A DNA stretch of 64,000 nt from Colias croceus (taxonomy: Eukaryota; Arthropoda; Insecta; Lepidoptera; Pieridae): the NCBI RefSeq assembly GCF_905220415.1, contig NC_059539.1:3286001-3350000 (forward strand), in the 5' to 3' direction. Positions within the stretch are counted from its first letter, which is position 1. Every line of letters starts with the position of its first letter. Of this stretch, positions 52,509 through 63,123 are shown one piece after another. The translations under genes were made by a program, and so were the position numbers. The notes under the pieces are model-generated. The model was not told the DNA's origin, ran no database searches, and worked only from the letters and a program-made list of their open reading frames with translations.

Positions 52509-52674
52509 AAATGCAAAATGAATTAACGCACAGAAATTCTACGTTATATTTCTGATTTCTTTGAGTTTGTTGTAGTGAATTCTAACGCAACATACCAGAT
52601 TTCTTTGTGTTGTAGACTTCTAAAGGACTCAAATATTGTAAACATTGGCCCTGTTGTTGTTCATTGATTATGAG

Positions 52675-52680
52675 AATAAA
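52675..52680 (+). terminator. Candidate Wnt10 poly(A) signal
   Basis: AATAAA 167 bp after the stop. A second AATAAA lies at 52796-52801. Neither has a strong downstream GU element, so the true site is uncertain. Confidence 0.3.
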
Positions 52681-55000
52681 AATACAAGTGAATATTTAAC
52701 AAAAATGCTTAATCTAAAGGCCCGTGGCACAATTACATATCGCTATTCAAGACACATTCGCATTAGACGAGTGTTATGTAAATTAATTTTAGGAAAATAA
52801 AACTAAGAAAACAGAAACAAAAACAAGAAAGAATAATTTTATTTTCAATTTTTTATTCATCCTGGTAATCAAACTTAAATAAAATTTGTGGTATAAATAA
52901 GTATGTAGTAAATATTTTAATAGTTAAAAATCTTTGTAAAAAAACATTACATATATTCACAAAAAATCGATTCATGTAAATATTAGCTACCAATATGTTA
53001 ACTGTTATTAGGTAATTATTATGCTCTCAGTATTAAATCTAGACAATACTTAGAATTATCAATTCTTTAGACTTGTATACATTCCCTGTTGTAAATAACC
53101 ATTCCTTTTAAAACATTCCAGTGCCGTATTATTTATTATTTTTAATATTTATTTTAGATTTAATGCAATTTGTAATGTTTTAATAAAATTTCCTAGAGTA
53201 GTATGCAGTTTTAATCCCCTATCGATGATTTAAAATTATTCCATTCCATACAGGTGTGATATTGATAGAGACCCCAGTTATTTTTGTTATAAACATCACA
53301 ATTACAGGCTATCCCTTGATTCTTAACAACAAGAATGTTAAAATAAATAATTAAATTGATTAATGTAATATAGTTGACGCTCTACAATCTACATTGTGTC
53401 AATGTAAAGGCAGAAGTACCCCCTAATTCCTTTTTAACATTTCCGAACTTTATTATTAAAGGACTGTTGTATAATTTAAGTAAAAAGGTAAAATTACACA
53501 ATATTTTTTACCGATTTCTACTAAACACCACCAAGAATACAAATCGTAAAATCGATAAAATATAAAAGACGCATCGAATATCCACTCGAAAAATCTCACT
53601 ACACACGGATAATTTTGACTACTTGATCGTCGAAGCAGAAGCACTTACAAACAAACATGATAGATTAGTGATGTTACATTTTTGACAGCTGACTGGATAC
53701 AAATAGCCCTTTTGTATGTTTTGTACTGTATCCGTGTGTATTGTTGATTCTCAATGCGTTTACAAAGATGTCAAAACTGATTGTAACGGTACTAGGTGAT
53801 CGATTTGATAAGAAGCTTTTGTTTGGCAATCCCGTTTATGCTGTAAGAAAGTATATGACACATGTATTATTAATTCGCTACTGAATCGGTCTTCTCTATT
53901 TCGTAGTATGGAAATTTTTGATTCGGGATGCAAACAAAATTGAATCTTATATATTGAACAGGCGGTTCGGTTTACAATGCAAGGATACTTTATTTTTGCG
54001 ATATACCTATGAGTCTTTAAAATCACTTGAAATTAGGTAACAGCATTGTTTTCATCACAGTGCATCTTGAAGGCGATTGGATGTCAATAGATAATAGTAA
54101 GTATCCTTTCAGTTTTTAACAAACATATTTTATTGAACTTGTGCAATACAGGAAACAGTTTTAATAATATCTTGTGGTATAGGTATAGTTTTCTTAGAAA
54201 TATTCGATGATTCAATTTGATGGATTATCCCATGATTAACGTTCATGCATATGAGTAAATTTTTGGCAGAATAGAATAATACAAAATATATATGAAAAAA
54301 ATATACCGTACACAGTCATACGATTATTTTATTATAGGTAGGTAGACATTTATTTTATTGATTAAGTGCTCCATACACGATCGGATTTTTAGTTTAAAAA
54401 TAGATATTATAAACTTTTAAAACTTATCGCTATATTATTAAAGTTTATGTATTACTAGCGATCAAACATTTAAGTATATATATATTTTATAGTACAAGTG
54501 ACAACTGCGTTAAAAACAACCGACTTCAAACTTGCACTTGCAAAATTTACAAATACCTACAGACAAAAATGCTCATAAAATAAAAACTACTGGGCCTATC
54601 CGAATAAAATTTTTATGGGACCAATTCGACACCATCCCGCATCGAACAAAAAAAGAATCACGTAAATCGGTTCAGAAACCTCGGAGTAATCGGTGTACAT
54701 ACATAAAAAAAAAAATATACCGGCCGAATTGATAACCTCCTCCTTTTCTTTGAAGTCGGTTAAAAAATATATAAAGTTTTCATAAAGGAACTCGCTATTA
54801 ATTGCTACTTTTCACTTTACACACAGCTCACGAAGGCATTGGAAGATGTATATCAACAATACTTGAACTATCCGCATATTTCAATTTTTAATCTTCATTA
54901 CTTATATTTGTATAGATAAAAAAATAAAATTTCGTATCTTTCCATAGTGTATGGGCGGCTTAATTTAACCTTAATAGCGTTACAATAGTAAAGAGATTAT
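52681..55000. other. Wnt10 - ninaC intergenic region
   Basis: A+T-rich, with no supported gene; the minus-strand frame at 53760-54026 is unrecognised. It contains a TIR repeat at 54518-54761. The ninaC promoter presumably lies at its right end. Confidence 0.6.
54518..54761. mobile_element. Lepidopteran repeat with AACCGACTTCAAA inverted ends
   Basis: A 244-bp element with ends AACCGACTTCAAA and TTTGAAGTCGGTT that are exact inverted repeats. The interior includes GGCCGAATTGATAACCTCCT. This type is abundant in lepidopteran DNA. The 66-codon open frame inside it is not a gene. Confidence 0.75.
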
Positions 55001-55009
55001 TTCTTTTAA

Positions 55010-55326
55010 TACCATGAAGCCCCGGCACTTTTCAGGGCTCGTCGCTACTGGTTTAATTTCCCACTGTGAGTCGTGAAATCGCAACAAGCGGACACGGTAA
55101 GGTATTTTGTTTTATAGAATTTTAATTCATAAATTATATTGATTCAATTTAGTTTGAATTACGATAGAGTTTATTTTAGTTTGGTGTTTCTTTATAATTT
55201 AAAAATTTTTAAAAAATTGTCTTTTCTTTTAAAGACTCACAAATTTAAAAATTATCATTTGGTAAATCAACGAAAAATTGGTTAACCCATGAAACTCAAC
55301 CAATAGTTATAATATATGAAGTAAAG
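55010..55326 (+). promoter_or_regulatory. ninaC leader with possible 5' UTR intron
   Basis: A GC-richer segment ends at a good donor (GTAAGG, 55097), and a pyrimidine-rich acceptor (TTTCTTTTAAAG) ends at 55234, 92 bp before the start codon. A small 5' UTR intron (55097-55234) is therefore plausible but unproved. Confidence 0.35.
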
Positions 55327-55617
55327 ATGAGGGATGGATTGAGTATATCGTCCTTGGCGAGTCCACATGACCGCTACAAAATCGAAAAGAAACTTGGATC
55401 TGGAATTTTTGGAAAAGTTTTTCAAGCAACAGACGATCAAGCTGCAGGCAAAGCAGTTGCTGTAAAAGTAATTACCTTAACAGATTCAAAAGAACAACAC
55501 ATTCAAGATGAATATAAAATCTTAAGAGATTTCACTAAACATCCAAATATTATTGACTTTTACGGCGTGTTCTGTGAACGTTCTGAATACGCTAAGAAAA
55601 TATGGTTCGTTGTCGAG
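55327..55617 (+). CDS. ninaC: ninaC exon 1 (kinase-like N-lobe)
   Basis: Residues 1-97, phase 0. The Gly-rich loop GSGIFGKVF, AVAVKV (K47) and the helix C Glu in QDEYKIL (E62) are all present. Donor GTGAGT. Confidence 0.92.
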
Positions 55618-58600
55618 GTGAGTCCCCATTTCAATACAATATAAATTATGTTATCAGAATCGTTCGAATCGCCAGTATATTTTCCCGTATGTGGCATAAT
55701 GCGTCGTTTCTTCCAGATTTGTGAATTCGGATCTGTCATCGACATTGTCAGAAAATTGAAAGCGGCGGACAAAAAAATGTCCGAGGAACACATCGCTTAC
55801 ATCCTCAAATATACGATCAAGGTAAGCCCACATCCGAATGACTATAAACATGTCGTTCGTCACATGCAAGTGGATGGCTGTTTATAAAACAAAGGGCCTG
55901 CCAGTCGAGCTTTCAGCGAGTGAATCAATTGGTGCTTACTTTGAATGCAAACTCAATTGTTCTCGGATCTGTGCTCTCCGATTGTTACTTGCGTGACATC
56001 GAATAAAATATGGCTGCGACCGTCCACGTACTAAAATACTATCTAGGGCCATTACTTAAAATGCACGCCGCTTTATTCGATGTGATTCGCGACGCAACGG
56101 TCGAAGTTGTCGATGTGAATGTCTGCGCTCGACAACACCGTGATGGCCCCCCATCGCGGAGCATCGCTCAATTATCGTAAATAATGCTCGCACACAGAAG
56201 ATATACGGGTCTGAGCTGCGGTAGCCCGAGATCCCTCAGACCCGTTCCCACTGACACACGGCCTCTCTTACACCCTTAGATATACAGCCTGGAATCCCTA
56301 ACGCGGAACGATATTTAGAGCTCTGGCTGAATTAGAGCAGTTTAAATGGATATTATCTTTATGTAAGCCACTTGGTCCTCAATACGCGATGCCTCATTTA
56401 CGTCGTGTCGAGCGTATTCTTCATATCGATTTTGTATTGTCTATCTAATCTTAGTATAGAATGTATTTATGTTTGCCGAGCAAAATCCATTTTAAATCTT
56501 ATATTGTGTCGTACACTATTCGTTTCATTATGAAACGCATTGCGATGTAGCTCGATAATAGAACATTAGATAAAATTGCATACGTATTTGTATGTGAAAA
56601 AAACATTCCGCGTATAATGGTCATCATCACATTACATATCTTACTTATAAAATTATCTTTCACTTTTATAAGTCTTACGTCCCGCTATTGCATATAGAGG
56701 CAGCCCTATTACGAGTAACAAACGCATTAACCAACTGATGTATCAGACAAGAGCTGCGACAGGCCCGCCTGATATGTATGCAAATAGCTCCCAATGAATC
56801 ACATGGGCGTGGGCCATTGAGTGACGTTGATGGTAGCGTCATTGAGGCGTCACAGGCCATTTGTTAGGGCGGTCGCTCCATCACTCCGAGTCAAAGCTTT
56901 TCTCTCGCTATTGGCTCAATCTCTTTAACACAATGCAGTCATGTTTAATGTTTTTTAAAATTGACTTTAATTTTCGTTTTAGAACTAATCATAATATTAA
57001 TAATACGACATTGTGTTTAATTACATGGTTATTTTTGTTTCTAAATGTTCTATTTTTATTTCTTTGGGAAAAAATCACATATGAATACAATTTTAGGCAC
57101 TCGTATATCTACACGAAAATAAAGTGATGCACCGCAACATAAAAGCTAGCAACATTTTGATAAAGAGCAATGGTGAAATAAAAATCTGCGATTTTGCATT
57201 ATCATGTAAACTTAATGATGCTCTCGATAAAACGACATCATATATCGGCTCGCCAAGCTGGATGGCACCTGAGATTGTTATTGGAGGCGAAGAAGGGTAT
57301 GATAACAGAGTTGATGTCTGGGCACTTGGAATTAGTACAATCGAAATGGTTGATGGTAAAGCACCTTTCGAGGATATGCATCCTACCGGAGCGCTGTTCC
57401 AAATTGTCAGGAACCCTCCACCAGGTGTTGCAAAACCAGCGATGTCATCCAACGATATTAACGATTTTATTAACGAGTAAGTACACCTTACATTAATTTG
57501 TACAACAAATAAGGTTAAAATACTAAACAAAAATATTATGTTTTAGGTGCCTTGAAAAGAATCCAGAACATCGGCCATTCATCATGGAGTTGGAGGAACA
57601 TCCATTTATTCAATCCGTCCCAGAAAATGACTTCCATGTGAGTAAATATTTATTTTTATCTATTATGAACTTCCATGTATACTTAAAATTATTCATAATA
57701 TGTTACAGCTATCCACTGAGATAAAAATGTTAGCGAATGATCTTCAAGAAAAAGAATTACCACCAAAAAAACCTGAACGTATCATAAAAGACGGTCTTCT
57801 GATCACTCAAGGAAGACACGAACCAGAAACCATGCAAGTAGAAGATTTAGCGGCTTTAGAATACTTATCTGAAGAAAACATTTTAACAGAAATTCACACA
57901 AAATTAGAAAAGGGCTCATTTATGTCTTTTATTGGCGATATATTGCTCATTCTAAATCCTAATTCTACTGATGACATTTATAATGAAGAGGTAAAGTAAT
58001 ATAACTAAATAGTGAATAATATGTATGAAAAAAAACTATATTTTTATTAATAACAACCTTAACATTATTTCAGTATCATAAAAAATATGAGTGTAAATCT
58101 AGATCTGATAATGAGCCCCATATTTTTGCTGTTGCGGATAGCGCATATCAAAATGCTTTACATCACAACGAACAACAGTATATTGTATTTTCTGGGGAAA
58201 GTAAATCTGGCAAAACAACAAATGTTCTTCATGCGCTATCCCACTTAACTTATTTAGGCGCTATGAAAAATAACACAGGAGAAAGAATAAAAAATGCAAC
58301 AACAGTTATATTAGCCTGCATTAGTGCTGCCACTCCAATACATTCTAACTCAACACGAGGAATATTCCATATACAAGTGACATATGGAAGCTCAAGTAAA
58401 TTAAGCGGTGCTATATTTTGGTTATATCAACTCGAAAAATGGAGGGTGTCATCTACTGATATGTAAGTTGCATTAACTTTTAAACAACGCTTATATATTT
58501 AAATAATATATTAAATAAAAAATAAACTACATATGAATTAAATATAATCGTCGAAATTTTACAGGTCACATGCCAATTTCAACATCATGTATTACTTCTA

Positions 58601-61600
58601 CGATTCGAAGGAAGCTGATGATAAATTGAGTGAATTCAGCTTGGAGAAGAATAGAAAACATCGATATTTGAGAATTTTAGACGAATCAGTAAGAGGCGTT
58701 CAAGGCGCACGTGAAAATCCAAAAGATTTGAATGCAAAACGCTACAAAGACATTGTTGAATATTTAAAAATGTTGGATTGGCAAGAAGATGAAATTAAAT
58801 TTTTCGAGACTGTACTAGCAGCAATACTCGTACTTGGAAATGTAAGATTTAGAGATGGGAAAAATGGTTCTGCTGAAATAGAAAATCCAGACGAAGCTAA
58901 GAAAGTTGCAAAGTTATTGTCCTTGGATGAAGTAAAATTTTTGTGGGCTCTACTCAACTACTGTTTAATAGAGAATGGATCTGCTGTTAAGAGGAAGCAC
59001 TCCACTGATGAAGCTAGAGATGCTAGAGATACGTTAGCAAGTACTCTATACAAAAGGCTTATTGATTGGATGATTAATCTCATCAATGCAAAATTATCAT
59101 TTATGCGATCTGTCTTGTAAGTTGGCAAAAATAAAAAAGTCACTTTGTTCTTTTTACCTAATTGTAATTTTAATTCACTATTCATACTTCTTTCAGTGGT
59201 GATAAATATTCCGTCAGCCTAATCGACATGTTTGGTTTCGAATGCTATCATAGAAATAGATTGGAACAGTTGCTTGTAAATACAACAAACGAACAACTCC
59301 AGTTCCTTTACAATCAGAAGATATTTGCTTGGGAGATGCAGGAAGAGGAGGAAGAAGAAGTGCCAGTTTTGCCACTTCATTACTATGATAATAAAAACTC
59401 GGTTGATCAGCTAATGGCAAAACCTCATGGAATATTTTACATACTAGATGAAGCAAGTCGCACTGGTAGTGGACAGGAATTTATAATGAGTGAGTAGCTT
59501 TCAATTAACTATAGTCTATAATGGATTGTGAATGAGTTATTAAAGATAATCCAATAATTATGTTGTTTTTTTTAGGTACCATACGAGCATCCTGCAAAGG
59601 TCCATACGTAAAACTAGCTGGAAGTCACGAATTCAGTGTTGCTCATTATACTGGTAAAGTCAACTACGATACCAGGGAGATGGCTGATAAGAATAAAGAT
59701 TTCTTGCCTCCTGAAATGATTGAGACAATGCGAGTTTCCACGAATGCTACGATGCAGCAACTGTTTAAAAATAGGCTCACAAAAACTGGAAACCTTACTC
59801 TTGCACCATGCGAATCTTCTGCCAATCGAACAAAATCACAGAAAGAAATGGAAAATATTAAAGCACGGGTACGTAAGCTTAATATTGAATCAATGTAATT
59901 TAACTGTTAAACCAGACTTAGATAAGTATTTATAAGAGTTCAGCTAGGAATAAGCCAACGAACAGTTAAACCTGCGTCCTAATCCATGAAACCATATAAA
60001 TTCTTTCAGAAATTTAACACCGTGTCCAAGGGCCAATACTCGCAAGTGCGTCGAATGAGGACAGCCGCTGCTACCTACAGAGTGACAAGCTTAGAAATTC
60101 TGAAACAACTGTCAGCTAGTGGTGGAATACACTTCGTTAGATGCATCAGAACCGACTTGAATGATAATCCCCGCGGCTTCCAAAGCGAAGTTGTTAAGCA
60201 ACAGCTGAGAGCTATGGCAGTTTTGGACACAGCAAAGGCTCGTCAATGCGGTTTCTCCTACCGTATTCCATTTGCTGAGTTTATTCGAAGGTTTATACCA
60301 ATTATAATAAATCGTTTTCTTACCTTTATTGTTTAATAATAATATTGATTGTTGCTCTGGATTTTCATCATTTTTATTGATACGACAAAATTTGGTGTTC
60401 ATTATCATCACCTTTTATTTATCTCTAGATCTAATCTTGTAATAAATAGTATACTTACCTAAAACGATGAAATTGTTGCATATGAATTTTGCATTTCAGA
60501 TATCGTTTTCTTGCATTTGATTTCGACGAAAATGTGGATGAGACTAAAGACAATTGCAGGCTTTTATTGATTCGACTTAAAATGGAAGGCTGGGAATTGG
60601 GAAAATCAAAAGTATTTTTGAAGTATTACAATGAAGAGTTTCTATCCAGGTAAGAAAATTATTTTATTTTACGTTTATGGTTTTTTCCAAATAGGTGAAC
60701 TGTAAGTAATCGACAAAAAACTTTATTTTACAGGTTGTATGAGACACAGGTCAAGAAAATTGTAAAAGTGCAGAGCATGATGCGGACATTCTTAGCAAAA
60801 AGGAAGGCCGTGCAAAATAAATCGAAAGTGATGCATAGTGAGTGAAATAAAACGTTATAAATAAGGGCGCTTACAGACGGACGGAATGTTGCCAACTAAA
60901 GTGACTGTGACACAAGGAATTGTAGCGCCTGTCTGAAGATAAATAAAACGTCCGACACATGCATTTTTGCTAACATAATATAGAAGGCGAACAATTTTAA
61001 TAATTAAAAGAAAAAAGGAATGGATGTAATTAAAACGAAGCTTTGATAGTTTTAACTATTAAACTCACTATTATTTCAAGTAGACCAAACAAACGAAGCT
61101 AGTCTATACGATTAATGAGTAACGATAGTTTGCTTTTGAAGTATGAATATATTTATTTATAAATAAAAATAATTAAAAGAGGCTATGCAGTCACTGTTGG
61201 CAATGTTCCGTCCGTCTGCGCTCCATCATTGCATGCAACCATAACTACCCACTTTAAAAATCTCTTTCAGTCAAGGAGTTGAAAAAACAGAAGTCCGCCG
61301 CAATGAATGACGAGGAAGCTGCTTTAGTGATACAGAAAGGTAATTGTAAATAATCTAATTATATCTATTTTAGACAGCTCGAGTTACGTTAATATATAAC
61401 GTCCTACAGGTCTATAAGATAAAAATATTTTATTTGTCATCAAAATGAGGCAATATATTTGTGTAGTAACGAGATTATCTTACTTCAATACCATATTTAC
61501 CATTTTTAAGAACTCACCCATTTTCACTGTTTTTCCAGCATACAGAGGATTTGTCGTTCGCAAAGCATATGGTCCGCTTGTCAACAAATCTACTGGACAA

Positions 61601-63123
61601 ATAGACGAAGAGACGTCGTCTTTTCTGAAGCGCTTTGCGAGAAAGTGGAAGAGCAGATCGCTGTTCCAAGTGCTGCTGCAATATAGAGCAGTGCGGTACC
61701 AGGACTTAGTGAATCTGTCCCAACAGGTATGCTCCTGCACAACCCTGAAATATAATAAGGTTTATTAATTTTGGTAAAACCACTAACATTGTATTATTCT
61801 GACACAAGTACTCACATGCTTCTTTTAACTACATTGCTGTCCATATGATATATTTTTCTTTTTATCTTCCACGTTATTTGAGGAACACTAAAGAAAATTT
61901 GTACATTAACACTATGTTAGGTTATACTTGAAGATTTATATCATCATTGATTTTACAGATACACATTTACAACCAAGCCCTCGTAGAAGGCTTACTAAAC
62001 ACAAACTCCTCTGTATTACTAGAGCGCATAGATCCTCACGCCAAAAAAAACTTCCTCGGAGACCCCCGTCCCACAGTTTGGAAACTACCCTTCCGACTTG
62101 ACGAAATCCAATATTTCGATACATCGCATATGTGTGATCCCAAAGTCAAAAGCAAGTACGTATCAAATATCAATTCTATAATTTTCATAATAATTATCAT
62201 TGGTTACATTTAAATGCGTTCTTGTATACCAGAAAGTTTTTAAGAATCTTGAAGGTAAACTGCGACTTACTTTATACTTCACTATCTTGAATACAAAAAC
62301 GTATAATATGCAATTAATTTCTAATTAAGCTCGCAGCATACCTCTCTCTAATTCTAACTAACTGGTTTCTCATTATAGTGACACATTTGCCAGTCAATAC
62401 GATTCCGACCACGAGCAGTGGGACGAACCTTTCAAACATCGGTTTAGTTCTTCAGGCTCAACGACGAGCAGAACGACGAGTACACAGACCCTCCTTAGCG
62501 TGCCGTTCTGCAGAGATCCAACGCAGCCCATGCCAAAGCTCCCCGACGAACCTAAACGCGTGGAGTATACGCCAAACAGACCTGTGGTCTACAAAAAGAA
62601 ATACGTCACTTCTTCCCAGAAATTTTACCAGCCACCTACACCTTGGGCGTCCAATATGGACGAGGATTCTGATAATATACACAGGCGCAGAGCTAGCTAT
62701 GGGGTCGATGCTGACGCTTGCGATCCAATACGCGAACTGCAAGCTCTGGCTAAATCTTCTGGGGAAGGAAACGACGATGACAATCCCCCGTTCAATTTTC
62801 AAGCTATGTTGAAAAAGACGCCTAAAAATAGAGCGTCGATGAAGCGATACGGGGAAATGGAAGACATGCTTGAAAGGAAGCAAGCTCCACCCAAACGACT
62901 TATTGCACCGATGGGTCAGACAAATGCTTACGGACCAAGGCGTTCAGAAACAGCTGGAGATCTCACATACAGTGCTAAATCTCCGCCTCCAACCCCAACC
63001 TCGCCTCATGGCAGACACACATCTAGTAACTATAAGAATAATCAAAATTATATCGACAACAGAGACGAGAAAGTTGAAATAGCACCGGGTATTTCCGTAG
63101 AGGGCACCGTGACTGACTTGTAA
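55327..63123 (+). CDS. ninaC: NinaC, class III myosin with N-terminal kinase-like domain (complete, 16 exons, 1469 aa)
   Basis: Coding exons: 55327-55617, 55717-55821, 57097-57476, 57547-57637, 57709-57990, 58074-58462, 58565-59116, 59197-59489, 59576-59868, 60010-60290, 60500-60649, 60734-60837, 61271-61339, 61539-61726, 61959-62155, 62379-63123. All phases join. NinaC is a photoreceptor kinase-myosin of the rhabdomere that binds calmodulin and the INAD scaffold and acts in response termination. Domains: kinase-like (about 17-285; Gly loop GSGIFG, K47, but HRN at 144-146 and DFA at 164-166), myosin motor (about 360-1035; P-loop GESKSGKT 424-431, NSTR 475-478, DMFGFE 707-712), two IQ motifs (VQSMMRTFLAKR; IQKAYRGFVVRK), and a tail with DPIRELQ and PPFNFQAML ending VTDL, a class I PDZ ligand. 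The length is close to the Drosophila long isoform (about 1500 aa). Confidence 0.95.
55717..55821 (+). CDS. ninaC: ninaC exon 2 (kinase-like, hinge)
   Basis: Residues 98-132, phase 0 both ends: ICEFGSVIDIV hinge and EEHIAYILKY helix. Acceptor TTCCAG, donor GTAAGC. Confidence 0.93.
55822..57096 (+). other. ninaC intron 2
   Basis: The largest ninaC intron (1.3 kb). A G+C-richer block at about 56030-56340 contains a perfect 10-bp inverted repeat (CGGGTCTGAG at 56206 against 56235-56244). No coding sequence; flanking exons join across it without loss of kinase residues. Confidence 0.7.
57097..57476 (+). CDS. ninaC: ninaC exon 3 (kinase-like C-lobe with HRN and DFA)
   Basis: Residues 133-258 plus two bases. 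Catalytic-loop region MHRNIKASN, metal-binding region CDFALS, then SWMAPE and DVWALGI. The donor GTAAGT starts at 57477, so an apparent in-frame TAA just after it is intronic. Confidence 0.93.
57547..57637 (+). CDS. ninaC: ninaC exon 4 (end of kinase-like domain)
   Basis: Residues 259-289: CLEKNPEHRPFIMELEEHPF, the usual last kinase helix with its Arg (HRP). Acceptor TTTTAG, donor GTGAGT. Confidence 0.93.
57709..57990 (+). CDS. ninaC: ninaC exon 5 (linker and motor start)
   Basis: Residues 290-383: charged linker, then VEDLAALEYLSEENI and SFIGDILLILNP, the start of the myosin motor. Phase 0 both ends. Confidence 0.93.
58074..58462 (+). CDS. ninaC: ninaC exon 6 (P-loop and switch I)
   Basis: Residues 384-512 plus two bases: FSGESKSGKTTN P-loop and SNSTRG switch I. 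The donor GTAAGT splits the codon of Met513. Confidence 0.93.
58565..59116 (+). CDS. ninaC: ninaC exon 7 (motor, upper 50K)
   Basis: Residues 513-696 plus two bases: NFNIMYYFYD, LAAILVLGNVRF and ARDTLASTLYKRL are all standard motor elements. Confidence 0.94.
59197..59489 (+). CDS. ninaC: ninaC exon 8 (switch II)
   Basis: Residues 697-794: DMFGFE switch II, NTTNEQLQFLYNQ, a Glu-rich loop (EEEEEE) and GIFYILDEAS. Confidence 0.94.
59576..59868 (+). CDS. ninaC: ninaC exon 9 (lower 50K)
   Basis: Residues 795-892: FSVAHYTGKVNYDT and DFLPPEMIETM. Acceptor TTTTAG, donor GTACGT. Confidence 0.93.
60010..60290 (+). CDS. ninaC: ninaC exon 10 (actin-binding / converter region)
   Basis: Residues 893-985 plus two bases: GIHFVRCIRTDL and VLDTAKARQCGFSYRIPF. 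The donor is GTTTAT, a weak site, but the frame and homology require it. Confidence 0.92.
60500..60649 (+). CDS. ninaC: ninaC exon 11 (converter)
   Basis: Residues 986-1035: YRFLAFDFDE, CRLLLIRLKMEGWELGKSKV and FLKYYNEEFLSR. Confidence 0.93.
60734..60837 (+). CDS. ninaC: ninaC exon 12 (IQ motif 1)
   Basis: Residues 1036-1070: LYETQVKKIVKVQSMMRTFL then AKRK, a calmodulin-binding IQ motif. Donor GTGAGT at 60838. Reading through instead gives an immediate TGA followed by AATAAA. Confidence 0.9.
61271..61339 (+). CDS. ninaC: ninaC exon 13
   Basis: Residues 1071-1093: Lys-rich spacer, then EEAALVIQK, the beginning of IQ motif 2. Only 69 bp. Confidence 0.88.
61539..61726 (+). CDS. ninaC: ninaC exon 14 (IQ motif 2, tail start)
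   Basis: Residues 1094-1156: AYRGFVVRKAYGPLVN completes IQ motif 2; FLKRFARKWKSRSLFQVLLQ begins the tail of the long isoform. Confidence 0.92.
61959..62155 (+). CDS. ninaC: ninaC exon 15 (tail)
   Basis: Residues 1157-1221 plus two bases: IHIYNQALVEGLL and KLPFRLDEIQYFDTSHMCDP, conserved in long-form NinaC tails. Confidence 0.92.
62379..63123 (+). CDS. ninaC: ninaC exon 16 (C-terminal tail, PDZ ligand)
   Basis: Residues 1222-1469: low-complexity Ser/Pro-rich tail with conserved islands DPIRELQALAK and PPFNFQAMLKK, and an end EIAPGISVEGTVTDL before TAA. Confidence 0.93.
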
